A stretch of DNA of 64,000 nucleotides. Source: an uncultured Clostridia bacterium (GTDB taxonomy: Bacteria > Bacillota > Clostridia > Christensenellales > Borkfalkiaceae). Where the stretch lies: contig CASEDP010000008.1 in assembly GCA_949286835.1 (NCBI GenBank), positions 62,001 through 126,000 of the forward strand, in the 5' to 3' direction. Below the pieces are notes generated by a model. The model ran no database searches and was not told the origin of the DNA. It saw only the letters and a program-made list of their open reading frames with translations. Each line of letters begins with the position of its first letter. Positions within the stretch are counted from its first letter, which is position 1. The position numbers were made by a program, and so were the translations under genes. Positions 41,362 to 53,687 of this stretch are shown piece after piece.

Positions 41362-43734
41362 TTATTCACGGACTATCGCAAGATCCTTTAACGCGCGGGT
41401 ATAGGCAATGTATTTTTCATTGTCGGTCATATCCCCGTCGGCGACGGCAACGGCGGAAAATTCCAGACCCTTGCTCTCGTACACCGTGAGAATGTTCACC
41501 TTGTCCTTGGAAATCTTGCCGCTCTGCCGCACGACGTTGTACGCCTTGCGGGTAAATTTTTCAAGGTTCGCCTCCGTAGTGATTACCGCCTTAAGTCCCT
41601 TTTTTTCGGCAAGGAAGGATGCTATGCCCCTCGGCGATATGGTCTTTACCTCCTCGCCGCCCAGACCTATCGCCTGCATCTCTATTTTGAGGTTGCCCGA
41701 AACGTAGCCGACAATCTGGTTGGTGTTGCGGTAGTTTAAATTGAGCTCGTGCACGGGATAGCCGAGCTGCGACCAGTCGCCTATGCCCCTGAAAGGCGTT
41801 ATGTTCTGTTTGAGGTCGCCGAACACGTTGAAGCACGCCCCCGCATTGACCGTGCGGAGAATGTCGTATTCGTATGTCGAGATGTCCTGCGCTTCGTCGA
41901 CGAACACGAAGGAATATGCGGGAGTGAGCGGAAAGCCGAGTTTTGAAAGTACGAGGCAGAGCGCATATGCGTCACCCTTTATGAGCTTGCCTGCCGCCGC
42001 GCCGTACTTCGACTTGGCGGGCTTTACAATCTCCCTGTAAAGCAGCCTTGCAATGTCGACCGTCGTCTCGCATTTGCCCATCTTTACAAAGTAGCTTTCG
42101 CCCTTGATTACGGAGTACAGGTCTGAGGCGGGCGCAAAACCGTAGGATATGCCTTCGATGAGGCATATTGCCGCCTCAATTTCCCCTTTTAGCGCCTCTC
42201 TCCTTTCAATTCTGTCGGCATAGACAAGCACCGTCTTTTCGCCTATGTGCTGTTTATATCGCCTTAAATCGGCAATCTCCTTGTCGACCGTGACGGCAAG
42301 TTTTCCGAGGTCTTCGACGGCGATGCGGCATATCTTTTCGGCATTGAGCGAGATGAAGCGCAGCGACTTGTAGAACGAGAGGAATTGCCTGAAAAAGTAA
42401 TATTTTCCGTCCATACGGGCGTCGTCGCGGTTGAGTGAAAGAAACTCCCTGGCGTCTAAAACGCAGTTGAAGAGCGTGCGCATCTGCTTTGTATAGAACA
42501 GCCCGCCGTCCTTCTTTTCCTTTATTTCGCCGAGCACGCACCGCCTTACGCGCAGACTTGCGTTTTTGAGCTTTTCATAGGAGGCGACGCTGTCTCCAAG
42601 CGAGTTTGCGACGTTTTCGATGAGCCCGTCGCCCTCGGCGGGTATTATTCCGCGCACGGAGGAATATATCCTGTTGAGCTTTTTTTCAACGTCGGAGACG
42701 AACTTTGCCGAGTAGAGATATTTGAGGTATTCGGGCGCGACGGGAACAAATTCGTCCACCCTGCCTTCGAGGTTGACGCCGGCGCTCTTCAAAAGGCGGA
42801 CGAAGTACTCCTCGAGCGTCATCGTCCTCACCCTCTCGAGCTCGAGAATTTTTGCGAGCTCGTCGATGAAGGCGTTGAAACTCGTCGACGGAGTTATGAC
42901 TATTACCGACGAGGGCTTTATCTCCTCGTTATTGTACATAAGATAGCTCAGTCTGTGCAGGAGTATCATAGTCTTGCCGCTGCCAGCGACGCCCTGCACC
43001 ACCATTTCGGCGCGCTCCGGCGCGGTTATGATCTCGTATTGCTTTTCCTGAATGGTCTCTATTATGTCGCAGATTTCGTCCTTTTCCTTGCGCGACTGCA
43101 ATATCTCCTTGAGGAAGGGGTCGAACACCACCGAGGCGTCCCTGCCGGCTATCTCTTCCCTGGTGAGGTTGTCGCCGACAGTGAGATATTCGTTTTTGAA
43201 GTCCTCCAGCCGACCGTTGTGCGTGCGCAGCGAACGGCGCAGGACGAGCTTATAGTTGAACTCGTTTATGGAAAAGGCAAGCTTGCTCTTCTGGTAGTAC
43301 CGCCTTGCAAGCGGCGCGCGCCAGTCGACTATTTCCAGCCCCTCGTCGCCGTGCTTGCCGATGTAATAGCTGTTATAGCCGTCCTTGTCGTCCTCCAAAT
43401 CCATTCTTGCGAAATAGGTCTCATCGAAAAAACACTTATAGGACAGCCGTTTTTGCTTGTACGACGAAATGAGCGCATCGAGTTCGAGCACCCTTCTGTA
43501 TTTTTCCGCATCGTAGTCGGGCGACGACGCAATCGACGCCTTTTCCGCCTCCGCATCCTTTATGGCGCGGGTGAGCTTGCCCACGTACATTACCTTGAGC
43601 ATTGCAAGCACCGCGGAAAGATGTCTTTCCTCCCAAACGCGTTGCTTGTCCTCGTCGAGGAGGTCAAGATAGAACTGCTTGTCCGGCTCCTTATGCGGAT
43701 TTATTAACTTTTTGAGTTCGCTGATTTCTGCCAT
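41362..43734 (-). CDS. helD: RNA polymerase recycling motor HelD (UvrD-like helicase)
   Basis: This protein of about 790 residues is an SF1 ATPase that strips stalled RNA polymerase from nucleic acid in Firmicutes. The N-terminal part is a long charged helical hairpin (about residues 1-120), as in HelD. Walker A is GVAGSGKTMILLHR (about 250), Walker B SFVFVDEAQDIS (about 614), then FGDLKQNITP, LNYRNTNQI and YTRALKDLAI. I set the start at ATG 43734 (MAEISELKKL); the frame stays open to 43845, but those codons look untranslated. No strong ribosome binding site is seen before the chosen ATG. Confidence 0.88.
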   Translation of the reverse strand: MAEISELKKLINPHKEPDKQFYLDLLDEDKQRVWEERHLSAVLAMLKVMYVGKLTRAIKDAEAEKASIASSPDYDAEKYRRVLELDALISSYKQKRLSYKCFFDETYFARMDLEDDKDGYNSYYIGKHGDEGLEIVDWRAPLARRYYQKSKLAFSINEFNYKLVLRRSLRTHNGRLEDFKNEYLTVGDNLTREEIAGRDASVVFDPFLKEILQSRKEKDEICDIIETIQEKQYEIITAPERAEMVVQGVAGSGKTMILLHRLSYLMYNNEEIKPSSVIVITPSTSFNAFIDELAKILELERVRTMTLEEYFVRLLKSAGVNLEGRVDEFVPVAPEYLKYLYSAKFVSDVEKKLNRIYSSVRGIIPAEGDGLIENVANSLGDSVASYEKLKNASLRVRRCVLGEIKEKKDGGLFYTKQMRTLFNCVLDAREFLSLNRDDARMDGKYYFFRQFLSFYKSLRFISLNAEKICRIAVEDLGKLAVTVDKEIADLRRYKQHIGEKTVLVYADRIERREALKGEIEAAICLIEGISYGFAPASDLYSVIKGESYFVKMGKCETTVDIARLLYREIVKPAKSKYGAAAGKLIKGDAYALCLVLSKLGFPLTPAYSFVFVDEAQDISTYEYDILRTVNAGACFNVFGDLKQNITPFRGIGDWSQLGYPVHELNLNYRNTNQIVGYVSGNLKIEMQAIGLGGEEVKTISPRGIASFLAEKKGLKAVITTEANLEKFTRKAYNVVRQSGKISKDKVNILTVYESKGLEFSAVAVADGDMTDNEKYIAYTRALKDLAIVRE

Positions 43735-43885
43735 AATAGGTATATCGAAATATAAGTATAACACCGCTCGGCAAAAAATGCAAGCATACGCGCAATTTGA
43801 GCTGAAAGCGCCAACTTTGCGCACCGTATGTGCAATTTTTTGCACATTTTACTTGCATTCCGCGCAATAAACGGCAAAAACGGAC

Positions 43886-43923
43886 GCAAAAAGTCCGCGG
43901 CGAAAGCGTCGTTCGCCGCGGAC
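43886..43923 (-). terminator. Terminator after the GNAT gene
   Basis: GTCCGCGGCGAA and TTCGCCGCGGAC form a 12-bp stem with a 7-base loop, followed on the minus strand by TTTTT. It separates the GNAT gene from helD. Confidence 0.85.
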
Positions 43924-43952
43924 CTCTCCGCAAATATTATGTACCGCAAAAA

Positions 43953-44435
43953 TCAACCCTTAACGGCGTCGGCGTTTTCCCACGACATATTGCGGTATCT
44001 TCCTTCCTCGTCCTTGAACCCTACAGACTTATACAGCGGATAGCCAGCCGCCGTTGCCTGAAGTTCGACGGAGCTCAAATTCTTTTCCCTCGCATCGGCG
44101 AGAAGCTTTTCTATGACGCTGCGGGCATAACCCTTGCGACGGTGGTCGGGGTGGGTATAGACGTTCATAACTATGCCTATCTTTCCCGTGGCGAACAGCG
44201 GGCTGAGCGGCTTTTCGACGACGAGCAGAAATGCGCACGCGGCGACCTCTTCCCCCTCCCTCATAAGATAGCAGAATATATCCCTGTTGAGGTGATTTTT
44301 AAAATATTCCGGCAGTACGCGGCGGGCGGCGGAAATCATATCGTCGCCGAGTTCGCCGAAGTCGGCATATAGATATGACAGCCTGAGTTCCGTGAGCTTT
44401 TCTATGTCACGCGCAGTTGCGTATTCTATCTTCAT
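43953..44435 (-). CDS. GNAT-family N-acetyltransferase
   Basis: This 160-residue protein has the GNAT fold. The acetyl-CoA pyrophosphate loop is in THPDHRRKGYARSVIEKLL (about residues 95-113), with the R-x-x-G-x-A signature, preceded by the beta-4 strand IGIVMNVYT. The end, YPLYKSVGFKDEEGRYRNM, is typical. The substrate (amine, antibiotic or protein N terminus) cannot be inferred. The gene stands alone between terminators after guaA and before helD. Confidence 0.9.
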   Translation of the reverse strand: MKIEYATARDIEKLTELRLSYLYADFGELGDDMISAARRVLPEYFKNHLNRDIFCYLMREGEEVAACAFLLVVEKPLSPLFATGKIGIVMNVYTHPDHRRKGYARSVIEKLLADAREKNLSSVELQATAAGYPLYKSVGFKDEEGRYRNMSWENADAVKG

Positions 44436-44498
44436 TGCAAAATTCTCCCTTTTATTGAAATATCCCGCGCGCCGCCGACGAGGTGCGAACCGCGCATA

Positions 44499-44525
44499 TT
44501 AAAAGCCCCGCAGAATATGCGGGGC
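44499..44525 (-). terminator. Terminator after guaA
   Basis: GCCCCGCA and TGCGGGGC pair with a short loop, and TTTTAATA follows on the minus strand, 15 bp beyond the guaA stop. Confidence 0.82.
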
Positions 44526-44539
44526 ATAGGTTGCGAGAA

Positions 44540-46072
44540 TTACTCCCACTCTATGGTTGAAGGGGGTTTGGAGGTGATGTCGTAGACTATGCGGTTTACG
44601 TGCTTTACCTCGTTGACAATTCGCGTAGAAATGGTCTCCAGAACGTCGTAGGGTATTCTCGCCCAGTCCGCCGTCATCGCGTCGAGAGAGGTTACGGCGC
44701 GGATTGCGACGACGTTTTCATACGTCCTGAAGTCGCCCTGCACGCCCACCGTCTTGGAGTTGGTTATTACCGTGAAGTACTGCCATATCTCGGAGTCAAG
44801 CCCTGCCTTTGCTATCTCTTCCCTCAATATATAGTCGCTGTCGCGCAGCGTTTCAAGCTTTTCTTCGGTGACTTCGCCCATAATTCTTATGGCAAGTCCG
44901 GGGCCGGGGAAGGGCTGGCGCATAACTACGTTCTTGGGCAGCCCGAGCTCGAAGCCCACCTTTCTGACCTCGTCCTTGAAGAGGTCGCGCAGGGGCTCTA
45001 TAATCTCCTCGAAGTCGACTACCGAGGGGAGCCCGCCGACGTTGTGATGCGACTTTATGACGGCAGATTTGCCCTTGCCGCTCTCGATAACGTCGGGATA
45101 TATCGTACCCTGAACGAGGAAGTCCACCTTGCCGATTGCCTTTGACTGCTTTTCAAAGGAGCGGATGAACTGCTCGCCTATTATCTTTCTCTTGGTCTCC
45201 GGGTCGGTTACACCCTTTAGCTTTTCGAGGAATATCCTGCCGTCGTCCGCCTTGATGAGGTTCATTCCCAGCCCGTCCTTAAAGACCTTCATAACCTCGT
45301 CGGCTTCGTACTTCCTCAAGAGACCGTGGTCGACGAACACGCAGACGAGCTGGTCGCCCACCGCCCTGTGCAAAAGAGTTGCCGCAACCGCGCTGTCTAC
45401 GCCGCCCGACATTGCGCAGAGCACCTTTTTCTTGCCTATCTTTACCCTGAGTTCGTCAATCTTGTTTGCGACGAAATTGGACATAGTCCAATCGCCCTCG
45501 GCGCCGCATACCTCATAGAGGAAGTTCTTGAGTATCTGCGTGCCCATAAACGTGTGGTTGACTTCGGGGTGGAACTGAACGCCGTAAAGCTTCTTTTCCT
45601 TGTTGCCGAACGCCGCATAGGGGCAATTTTCGGACTTGGCAAGCCCGACAAAACCTTCGGGAAGGACGGTTATCCTGTCCGTATGGCTCATCCAGCAGAC
45701 CGCCCTGGAGGGCATATCCACGGTTATGGGAGAGCCCGAATAGTCGACCTCTGCCTTGCCGTATTCCGAAGTTTCGGCGTGTTCTACCGTGCCGCCGAGG
45801 GTATATGCCATAAGCTGACAGCCGTAGCAGATGCCGAGGACGGGTATGCCGAGGTCGAAAACTCTCCTGTCTATCCTGGGGCTGCCCTCTTCGTACACGC
45901 TGTTGGGTCCGCCCGTGAATATTATGCCTATCGGGTTGTATTCGACGATCTTTTCGTACGACATATCGCAGGGGACGAGGTCGCAGAATACCGACAGCTC
46001 TCTTACGCGCCTTGCGATGAGCTGGTTATACTGTCCGCCAAAGTCCAGAATGAGTACTCTTTGGTGCTGCAT
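44540..46072 (-). CDS. guaA: GMP synthase (glutamine-hydrolysing)
   Basis: This 510-residue enzyme converts XMP to GMP. The N-terminal class I glutamine amidotransferase domain has the catalytic cysteine in LGICYGCQ (about residue 80) and the His-Glu pair in QFHPEV (about 166). The ATP pyrophosphatase domain has [10 protein letters not shown] (about 218). The C-terminal dimerisation domain contains [12 protein letters not shown] and ends in PPSTIEWE, the universal GuaA end. It lies 60 bp downstream of guaB, giving both steps from IMP to GMP in one cluster. Confidence 0.98.
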   Translation of the reverse strand: MQHQRVLILDFGGQYNQLIARRVRELSVFCDLVPCDMSYEKIVEYNPIGIIFTGGPNSVYEEGSPRIDRRVFDLGIPVLGICYGCQLMAYTLGGTVEHAETSEYGKAEVDYSGSPITVDMPSRAVCWMSHTDRITVLPEGFVGLAKSENCPYAAFGNKEKKLYGVQFHPEVNHTFMGTQILKNFLYEVCGAEGDWTMSNFVANKIDELRVKIGKKKVLCAMSGGVDSAVAATLLHRAVGDQLVCVFVDHGLLRKYEADEVMKVFKDGLGMNLIKADDGRIFLEKLKGVTDPETKRKIIGEQFIRSFEKQSKAIGKVDFLVQGTIYPDVIESGKGKSAVIKSHHNVGGLPSVVDFEEIIEPLRDLFKDEVRKVGFELGLPKNVVMRQPFPGPGLAIRIMGEVTEEKLETLRDSDYILREEIAKAGLDSEIWQYFTVITNSKTVGVQGDFRTYENVVAIRAVTSLDAMTADWARIPYDVLETISTRIVNEVKHVNRIVYDITSKPPSTIEWE

Positions 46073-46103
46073 AAGATGTTATTTCTCCTGTTTTAAGTAT
46101 TTA

Positions 46104-46124
46104 AGCGGAGGATTTTAACCTCCG
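46104..46124 (-). other. Hairpin between guaB and guaA
   Basis: GCGGAGG and CCTCCGC form a stem around an AT-rich loop just after the guaB stop. The following TTAAATAC is a weak U-tract, so it may only attenuate read-through into guaA or protect the guaB mRNA end. Confidence 0.5.
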
Positions 46125-46132
46125 CCTTGTCT

Positions 46133-47599
<1,467 letters not shown>

Positions 47600-47605
47600 T
47601 TAAAA

Positions 47606-47639
47606 TCTCGAATATAGATATATCTCGAATATAGATATA
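47606..47639. repeat. Two perfect 17-bp tandem repeats before guaB
   Basis: TCTCGAATATAGATATA occurs twice head to tail (47606-47622 and 47623-47639) starting about 19 bp upstream of the guaB start codon. The repeats are AT-rich and lie where the leader or promoter of guaB should be. They could be a regulator-binding pair or simple slippage. Confidence 0.85.
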
Positions 47640-47665
47640 TATGTGTGTGAAAATTAAGACCAAAT

Positions 47666-48382
47666 TCAATCTTCCGCGGCTATGCCCTCGAGGCTTGCAA
47701 CCACCTCGCGGAGCAACTCGGCTTCCTGCGCGTCCGAAGGCGAAACCGAGGAGAGCGCTTTTATGAGCGCGCCTGCCGCCGCGCCGTCTCCCGCACCCTT
47801 TACCTCAAGATAGAGCGAGATAAGCGCATTGCCCGAAACAAAACTCTCGCTGCCGTTTGCCGCAAGCGCATAGTTTACCGCCTTTTCGACCTCCCCGCCG
47901 CGGTAATACGCGACGGCGAGCTTGCCCTTTACCCTCTGGTTATAGTCGTACGCGACATCTTCGCCGAAGTACTTGTCGTTGAGCTCGTAAAACTCTCTCT
48001 CCTTGCTCTCGCAGACGGAGGAAAAGTCGTCCTTTGCGACAAGCTCTTCGCCGTATTTTATGATGTATTCGTCATTGCCGAGGCTTACGCTGTCCTCGAA
48101 GCACCGCGAAAGATCCATACTGTCGCCCGTGTAGGAATACCTGAGAGAGGCGTACTTTACGGCAAGCGAATAGTTGCCAATATTTTCGGTAAAGGTCGCC
48201 ATATGCTGGGGAAAGGCGAAGTTGAACACCGCAAACACGACGACGAGAACGGCGAGTATTGCGAGCACGGTTTTGACCGCCGATTTTACAACTATCTTTT
48301 CCAAATCTGCATTTTGTCGGGCGGCTGCCCGACTTGTGACCTGCCTTTCAATATATTTTATATATTTTATCACAGCGCACAC
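47666..48382 (-). CDS. Membrane-anchored protein of unknown function, TPR-like
   Basis: Up to 238 residues. A basic N terminus is followed by one transmembrane helix (TVLAILAVLVVVFAVFNFAF, about residues 38-57) and an outward helical domain with paired-helix, TPR/SEL1-like character (VAYYRGGEVEKAVNYALAANG; SGNALISLYLEVKG). No enzyme motif is visible. The start is uncertain: the frame opens with GTG at 48382, but a TTGATT-17-TAAAAT promoter pattern overlaps those codons, so translation probably begins further in, perhaps at a TTG before EKIVVKSAVK. I do not recognise the family. Confidence 0.7.
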   Translation of the reverse strand: MCAVIKYIKYIERQVTSRAAARQNADLEKIVVKSAVKTVLAILAVLVVVFAVFNFAFPQHMATFTENIGNYSLAVKYASLRYSYTGDSMDLSRCFEDSVSLGNDEYIIKYGEELVAKDDFSSVCESKEREFYELNDKYFGEDVAYDYNQRVKGKLAVAYYRGGEVEKAVNYALAANGSESFVSGNALISLYLEVKGAGDGAAAGALIKALSSVSPSDAQEAELLREVVASLEGIAAED

Positions 48383-48464
48383 AAAAAATCAACTGTTTGG
48401 ATAAATTTTTGACTGTTTGCCAAAGATATTCATATTGCGCGCCTTCTGACAATATATTGAGAGT

Positions 48465-49106
48465 ATGAAACATTTTTTATGCCTTTTTGCCCCCGTTTTA
48501 CTGATATCGCCCCTCTTCGCCGGTTGCGCGAAAGAGGTCGACTACTATGACTACGTCTCCGAATACCGCAGCGGCGTATACATATTTTCGGAGGACGGGG
48601 AAGAACTTAAAATTTACTGCTCCGAGAGAGAGGCGCCCTATTCCTCCGACGGAATTAAAGGCGAGATGAACAGCACCGTGGAGATATTTTACCGCCCCGA
48701 AAAGTCGTTCGACAGCGTAAAGATTTCCGTTGGCGGGCTGGACGGCGAGATGAGCTATCAGTCGGTGACGGCAAACTACTATATGTGCTTTACCGCAGAC
48801 GACTTTGACGCCGCCTCCGTGGACGTTGAATTGACCTGCGACGGTCAGACAAAGACGATATCCGCCCAGAATGTACGCGAAGAGGGCGTGATAGACGGAA
48901 GAGAAGCGCTTAAATGCGTCACCGAATATGACGGGGCGCGCTTTGAAAAGATGACCGAAGGCGCGCGCTTTGCGGGCGAAATCTATGTCAGACTGTTGTA
49001 TGACGAGGGCTGTTTTTACTATGTCGGCGTGTGTGACCGAGAAGGGCAGACCCACGCCTACCTCCTCGACGGAACGAGCGGCAGAGTACTTGCCGAAAAG
49101 GACTGA
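48465..49106 (+). CDS. Predicted lipoprotein of unknown function
   Basis: This 213-residue protein has a signal peptide with a clear lipobox (PLFAGC, Cys21), so it should be lipid-anchored on the outer face of the membrane. The mature part is acidic with many Tyr, Asp and Glu residues and beta-rich patterns (YYDYVSEYRSGVYIFSEDG). No known domain is recognised. It is divergent from the preceding membrane protein; a plausible promoter (TTGACT, about 16 bp, CATATT) lies in the gap. The ribosome binding site (GAGAG) is weak. Confidence 0.72.
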   Translation: MKHFLCLFAPVLLISPLFAGCAKEVDYYDYVSEYRSGVYIFSEDGEELKIYCSEREAPYSSDGIKGEMNSTVEIFYRPEKSFDSVKISVGGLDGEMSYQSVTANYYMCFTADDFDAASVDVELTCDGQTKTISAQNVREEGVIDGREALKCVTEYDGARFEKMTEGARFAGEIYVRLLYDEGCFYYVGVCDREGQTHAYLLDGTSGRVLAEKD

Positions 49107-49492
49107 CTGCAAATAGCCCCGTCTGACGGGGCGACCACATATACCCCCCACGTCTGAAAGCTCCGACCAATGAGAGAGCCCCGATTATGCAGCAGATTAT
49201 CCCCGAAAGGCGATTTTTGAATTGTCGATAACTTTCGGGATGACTGCAGACTTTGCGGGCGTCAAATCAAAAAAACCACGCGAAAAATGTCGGAAAAACG
49301 TCGGTTTGTTGATAACTTTCGCAAAAGTTTGTTTGCAAAAGCGGCAGAATGCAGCCGATTGTAGATAACTTTTTGTGCATAAACGCCCCCTTGCGGAGGC
49401 GTTTATGCACTTTTTTATTTAATTTTTCCCGCCGGAGAGCGGACTAAAAGGACAAGTTTTGCGGGCGGAAAGCGCCCCGATTTTATCGGCGT
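49107..49492. other. 386-bp convergent intergenic region with repeated TGTNGATAACTTT motifs
   Basis: Between the lipoprotein gene and hemW no open frame is convincing. It holds a small hairpin (GCCCCGTC/GACGGGGC, about 49115-49131), three copies of TTGTNGATAACTTT (about 49222, 49307 and 49360) and a strong plus-strand terminator at 49375-49416. The copies contain TGTNGATAA, one base off the DnaA box complement TGTGGATAA in each case. A further GATTATCCCCG is near 49192. The region may be a protein-binding cluster or a small RNA gene. Confidence 0.5.
49375..49416 (+). terminator. Strong terminator in the lipoprotein-hemW gap
   Basis: GTGCATAAACGCC and GGCGTTTATGCAC form a 13-bp perfect stem with a 10-base loop, followed by TTTTTTATTT on the plus strand. 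It lies 270 bp beyond the lipoprotein stop, further than usual, so it may end a separate small transcript. Confidence 0.85.
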
Positions 49493-50602
49493 TCAGGAGA
49501 GAAAATCGCAGATTATTGAATTCTGCACGAATAGATATTCGTCCTTTACCCTGACCCTGCCGTCGGCAACGTCGAGGTACTGCGCGTTCTTTTCGATTGC
49601 GGCGGCATAGTCGCTTAAAAAATCGGCGCAGAATTCGGCATTGAAAGAGGCAATGTCAAGCCCCGCGGACGTCCTTAATGCCAGCATAAGCTTTTCCTCC
49701 TTCTGCCCGTCCCCGTCCACCTCCTCGCGGTCGATGACGGGAAAATGGTTGGTGAGTATGCACTTGAAATACTCGTCGAGGTCGAAGGTGTTGGTGAAAC
49801 GCACGTTCTTTATATGCGAGGACGCCGCCACGCCGAAGCCTATGTATTCGCCCCTCTTCCAGTAGTTGAGATTGTGGCGGCTCTCCTTTCCCCTTTTGGC
49901 GAAGTTGGAGACCTCATAGCGGCGGAAACCGAGCTCCGCAAGTTTCTTTACGCCGAACTCGTACATCGCCGCGACTTCGTCGCCGTCGGGCAGTTCGCCG
50001 TTGAGATAGTCGGTATATATAGGCGTGCCGTCCTCCGGGGTAAGGGCGTACATAGAGATATGGCTCGCGCCGAAGCCCGCCGCCACCTCTATGCTCTTTG
50101 CAATGTCCTCCGTCGTCTGCCCTTTAAGCCCTATCATTATGTCGACGCTGAAATTTTCGCCCTTCAGGAGTTTGGCGCAGGTGACGAATTCGTTAAGGGT
50201 GTGGCACCTGCCGAGCTCTGCAAGCTGGCTGTCTATCGCCGACTGCAGCCCCACCGAAAAGCGGTTTATTCCGCACTTTTTATATAAATCTATCTTGGAG
50301 GCGCTGACCGTGCCCGGGTTCATCTCTATGGTTATTTCTGCGTTTTTCGTAAGGCTGAAATATTTCTTCGCCGCGGCGACGAGCATTGCGATGTAGCTTT
50401 CGTCAATGACCGACGGCGTGCCCCCGCCTATGTAGAGGGTGTCGAATGTGTATGAGGACAGCTCTTGGCTGCGCATCAGCATTTCGCGGTAGACACAGGT
50501 CATATAGCTCTCCGCAAAGCCCAACTTTTCGGGGAAGGACGTAAAGTCGCAGTATCTGCACTTTGACTTGCAGAAGGGTATGTGCACGTATATTCCCGCC
50601 AT
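49493..50602 (-). CDS. hemW: Radical SAM heme chaperone HemW
   Basis: This 369-residue radical SAM protein is of the HemW type (formerly annotated as oxygen-independent coproporphyrinogen oxidase). The cluster motif CKSKCRYCDF (residues 11-20) has CxxxCxxC, followed by YIGGGTPSVI and the HemN_C domain (about 280-369). It lacks the N-terminal extra cysteine and length of true HemN, supporting HemW, which delivers heme to target proteins. It lies 50 bp downstream of the alkyltransferase-like gene and after lepA, the usual lepA-hemW order in Firmicutes. Confidence 0.95.
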   Translation of the reverse strand: MAGIYVHIPFCKSKCRYCDFTSFPEKLGFAESYMTCVYREMLMRSQELSSYTFDTLYIGGGTPSVIDESYIAMLVAAAKKYFSLTKNAEITIEMNPGTVSASKIDLYKKCGINRFSVGLQSAIDSQLAELGRCHTLNEFVTCAKLLKGENFSVDIMIGLKGQTTEDIAKSIEVAAGFGASHISMYALTPEDGTPIYTDYLNGELPDGDEVAAMYEFGVKKLAELGFRRYEVSNFAKRGKESRHNLNYWKRGEYIGFGVAASSHIKNVRFTNTFDLDEYFKCILTNHFPVIDREEVDGDGQKEEKLMLALRTSAGLDIASFNAEFCADFLSDYAAAIEKNAQYLDVADGRVRVKDEYLFVQNSIICDFLS

Positions 50603-50652
50603 TTCTGTTCACCTCTGAAAAAATATGCTGAATACGCGACCGCGGCGCGCGG

Positions 50653-50967
50653 TCACGGCTGACAATTCCACCTGTATAGGGCAAGGTCGACTTTGTAATC
50701 GTCGCCGACCTCTACGCCCTCTGCGTCAAGGAGAGCGCGCTGGGCGTCCCTGCCGCCGAAGGCAAAGCCCGCGGAAAGAGACCCGTCCGCAAAGACGACC
50801 CTGTGGCAGGGGTTGGCGACGGGCGTCGGGTTGGAGTGCAGCGCCCAGCCGACCTGGCGGGCGGACTTAGGCGAACCGATAAGCCGCGCTATGTCGCCGT
50901 AGGTTGCCACCTTGCCGCGCGGAATTTGCCTTATCGCCGCATACACCCTTTCAAAAAATCCCTGCAT
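50653..50967 (-). CDS. MGMT-family alkyltransferase domain protein (Atl/Ogt C-terminal type)
   Basis: This 104-residue protein consists only of the DNA-binding methyltransferase domain. The active-site motif is NPCHRVVFADG (about residues 57-67), so the alkyl-accepting cysteine is present, unlike in Atl proteins where it is usually Trp or Ala. The recognition-helix motif ARQVGWALHSNP is conserved. It probably flips and binds, and may repair, O6-alkylguanine. The start at 50967 (MQGFFERV) has GGGGGC upstream; the frame open to 51051 encodes an unlikely extension. It is inserted between lepA and hemW. Confidence 0.88.
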   Translation of the reverse strand: MQGFFERVYAAIRQIPRGKVATYGDIARLIGSPKSARQVGWALHSNPTPVANPCHRVVFADGSLSAGFAFGGRDAQRALLDAEGVEVGDDYKVDLALYRWNCQP

Positions 50968-51050
50968 ATTGCCCCCGTTTCTGCCAGATTTGCCTCTTAA
51001 GACGGCATTTCGCCTCTCCGCCGACGGATGTTCGGGTCGAAGCCATTTCA

Positions 51051-51085
51051 CGCGCCCGATTTCGCGGCAAAGGCGAAATCGGGCG
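51051..51085 (-). terminator. Hairpin after lepA
   Basis: GCGCCCGATTTCGC and GCGAAATCGGGCGC form a 14-bp perfect stem with a 7-base loop, about 30 bp past the lepA stop. No U-tract follows, so it may stabilise the mRNA end rather than terminate. Confidence 0.6.
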
Positions 51086-51116
51086 CACGCTCAAGCGATA
51101 TACCGACCGACGGACG

Positions 51117-52925
<1,809 letters not shown>

Positions 52926-53033
52926 ATGTTTTCTTGAAAAAGTTTTTTATCATTATACAAAAAAGCGCGGCGGTTGTAAATAAAAAAACGACCGCCCGAC
53001 ATTTTTTCTGTCTGTACGGGCAGCCGAGGCGCG

Positions 53034-53687
53034 CTAATCTATGAGAAGTCCTGTAAGCCTTGCGCGCTCCGCAGAGTTCCCGCCGTATTGCGCGGGGCGG
53101 GCGTTTTCAATATCGCCGCAGATGCTGCCGCCCTTAAGCACGACTATTCTGTCGGAAAGATACAGCGCCTCGTCTATGTCGTGCGTGACAAAGACGGTTG
53201 TGACGGGGCGCGCCTCCCTCAGCTTTAAAAACACCTGCATTACGGCAATCTTGAGCTTTAAATCGAGCGACGAAAAGGGCTCGTCCAGCAGCATAAGTTC
53301 AGACGGAAAGAGAAACGCGCGGCAGAGCGCCACCCTCTGCGCCTGCCCGCCCGAGAGCTGCGCGGGATAGCGCCCGCCGAGCCCCGAAAGCCCGACGAGG
53401 GAGAGCATCTCCTCTATGTCTCCATCCTCCGCGCCGATGAGCTTTAAATTGCCCTTTACCGTCAGGTTGGGAACTAAGCGTGGCGACTGAAAGACGTATG
53501 AGGAGCGCAGGCTAGGCACTTCGCCTTTGCAATCCGTAAGCCCGGCGAGCACGTTTAAAAGCGTAGTCTTGCCGCAGCCGCTCTCGCCGAGGACGGCAAG
53601 CACCCCGCCCTCTTCGATATCGAGGCTGAAATTGTCGTAGACGATTGTATCTTGGTACGATTTGCAGAGATTTTTTATAGATATCAT
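53034..53687 (-). CDS. ABC importer ATP-binding protein (NitT/TauT type)
   Basis: This 217-residue ATPase has Walker A GESGCGKTTLLNVLAG, the signature LSGGQAQR and Walker B LMLLDEPFSSLD, followed by the H-loop VTHDIDEAL. Its relatives energise nitrate, sulfonate or pyrimidine-precursor uptake. I start it at ATG 53687, which overlaps the permease stop (ATGA); the AGGAGG site lies within the permease end only one base away, so coupling rather than fresh initiation is likely. It is the last gene of a binding protein-permease-ATPase unit. Substrate unknown. Confidence 0.92.
   Translation of the reverse strand: MISIKNLCKSYQDTIVYDNFSLDIEEGGVLAVLGESGCGKTTLLNVLAGLTDCKGEVPSLRSSYVFQSPRLVPNLTVKGNLKLIGAEDGDIEEMLSLVGLSGLGGRYPAQLSGGQAQRVALCRAFLFPSELMLLDEPFSSLDLKLKIAVMQVFLKLREARPVTTVFVTHDIDEALYLSDRIVVLKGGSICGDIENARPAQYGGNSAERARLTGLLID

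Noticed and set aside
43735..43845. 37-residue N-terminal extension of HelD
   Set aside because: It is Cys- and Tyr-rich, unlike the HelD coiled coil that begins at MAEISELKKL, and probably represents untranslated leader.
49107..49492. Replication origin (oriC)
   Set aside because: No dnaA, dnaN or rnpA-rpmH neighbours, the boxes all deviate from the consensus, and no AT-rich unwinding element adjoins them.
50968..51051. Longer N terminus for the MGMT-family protein
   Set aside because: The extension (MKWLRPEHPSAERR and on) has no family similarity, whereas MQGFFERV with GGGGGC upstream matches a normal domain start.
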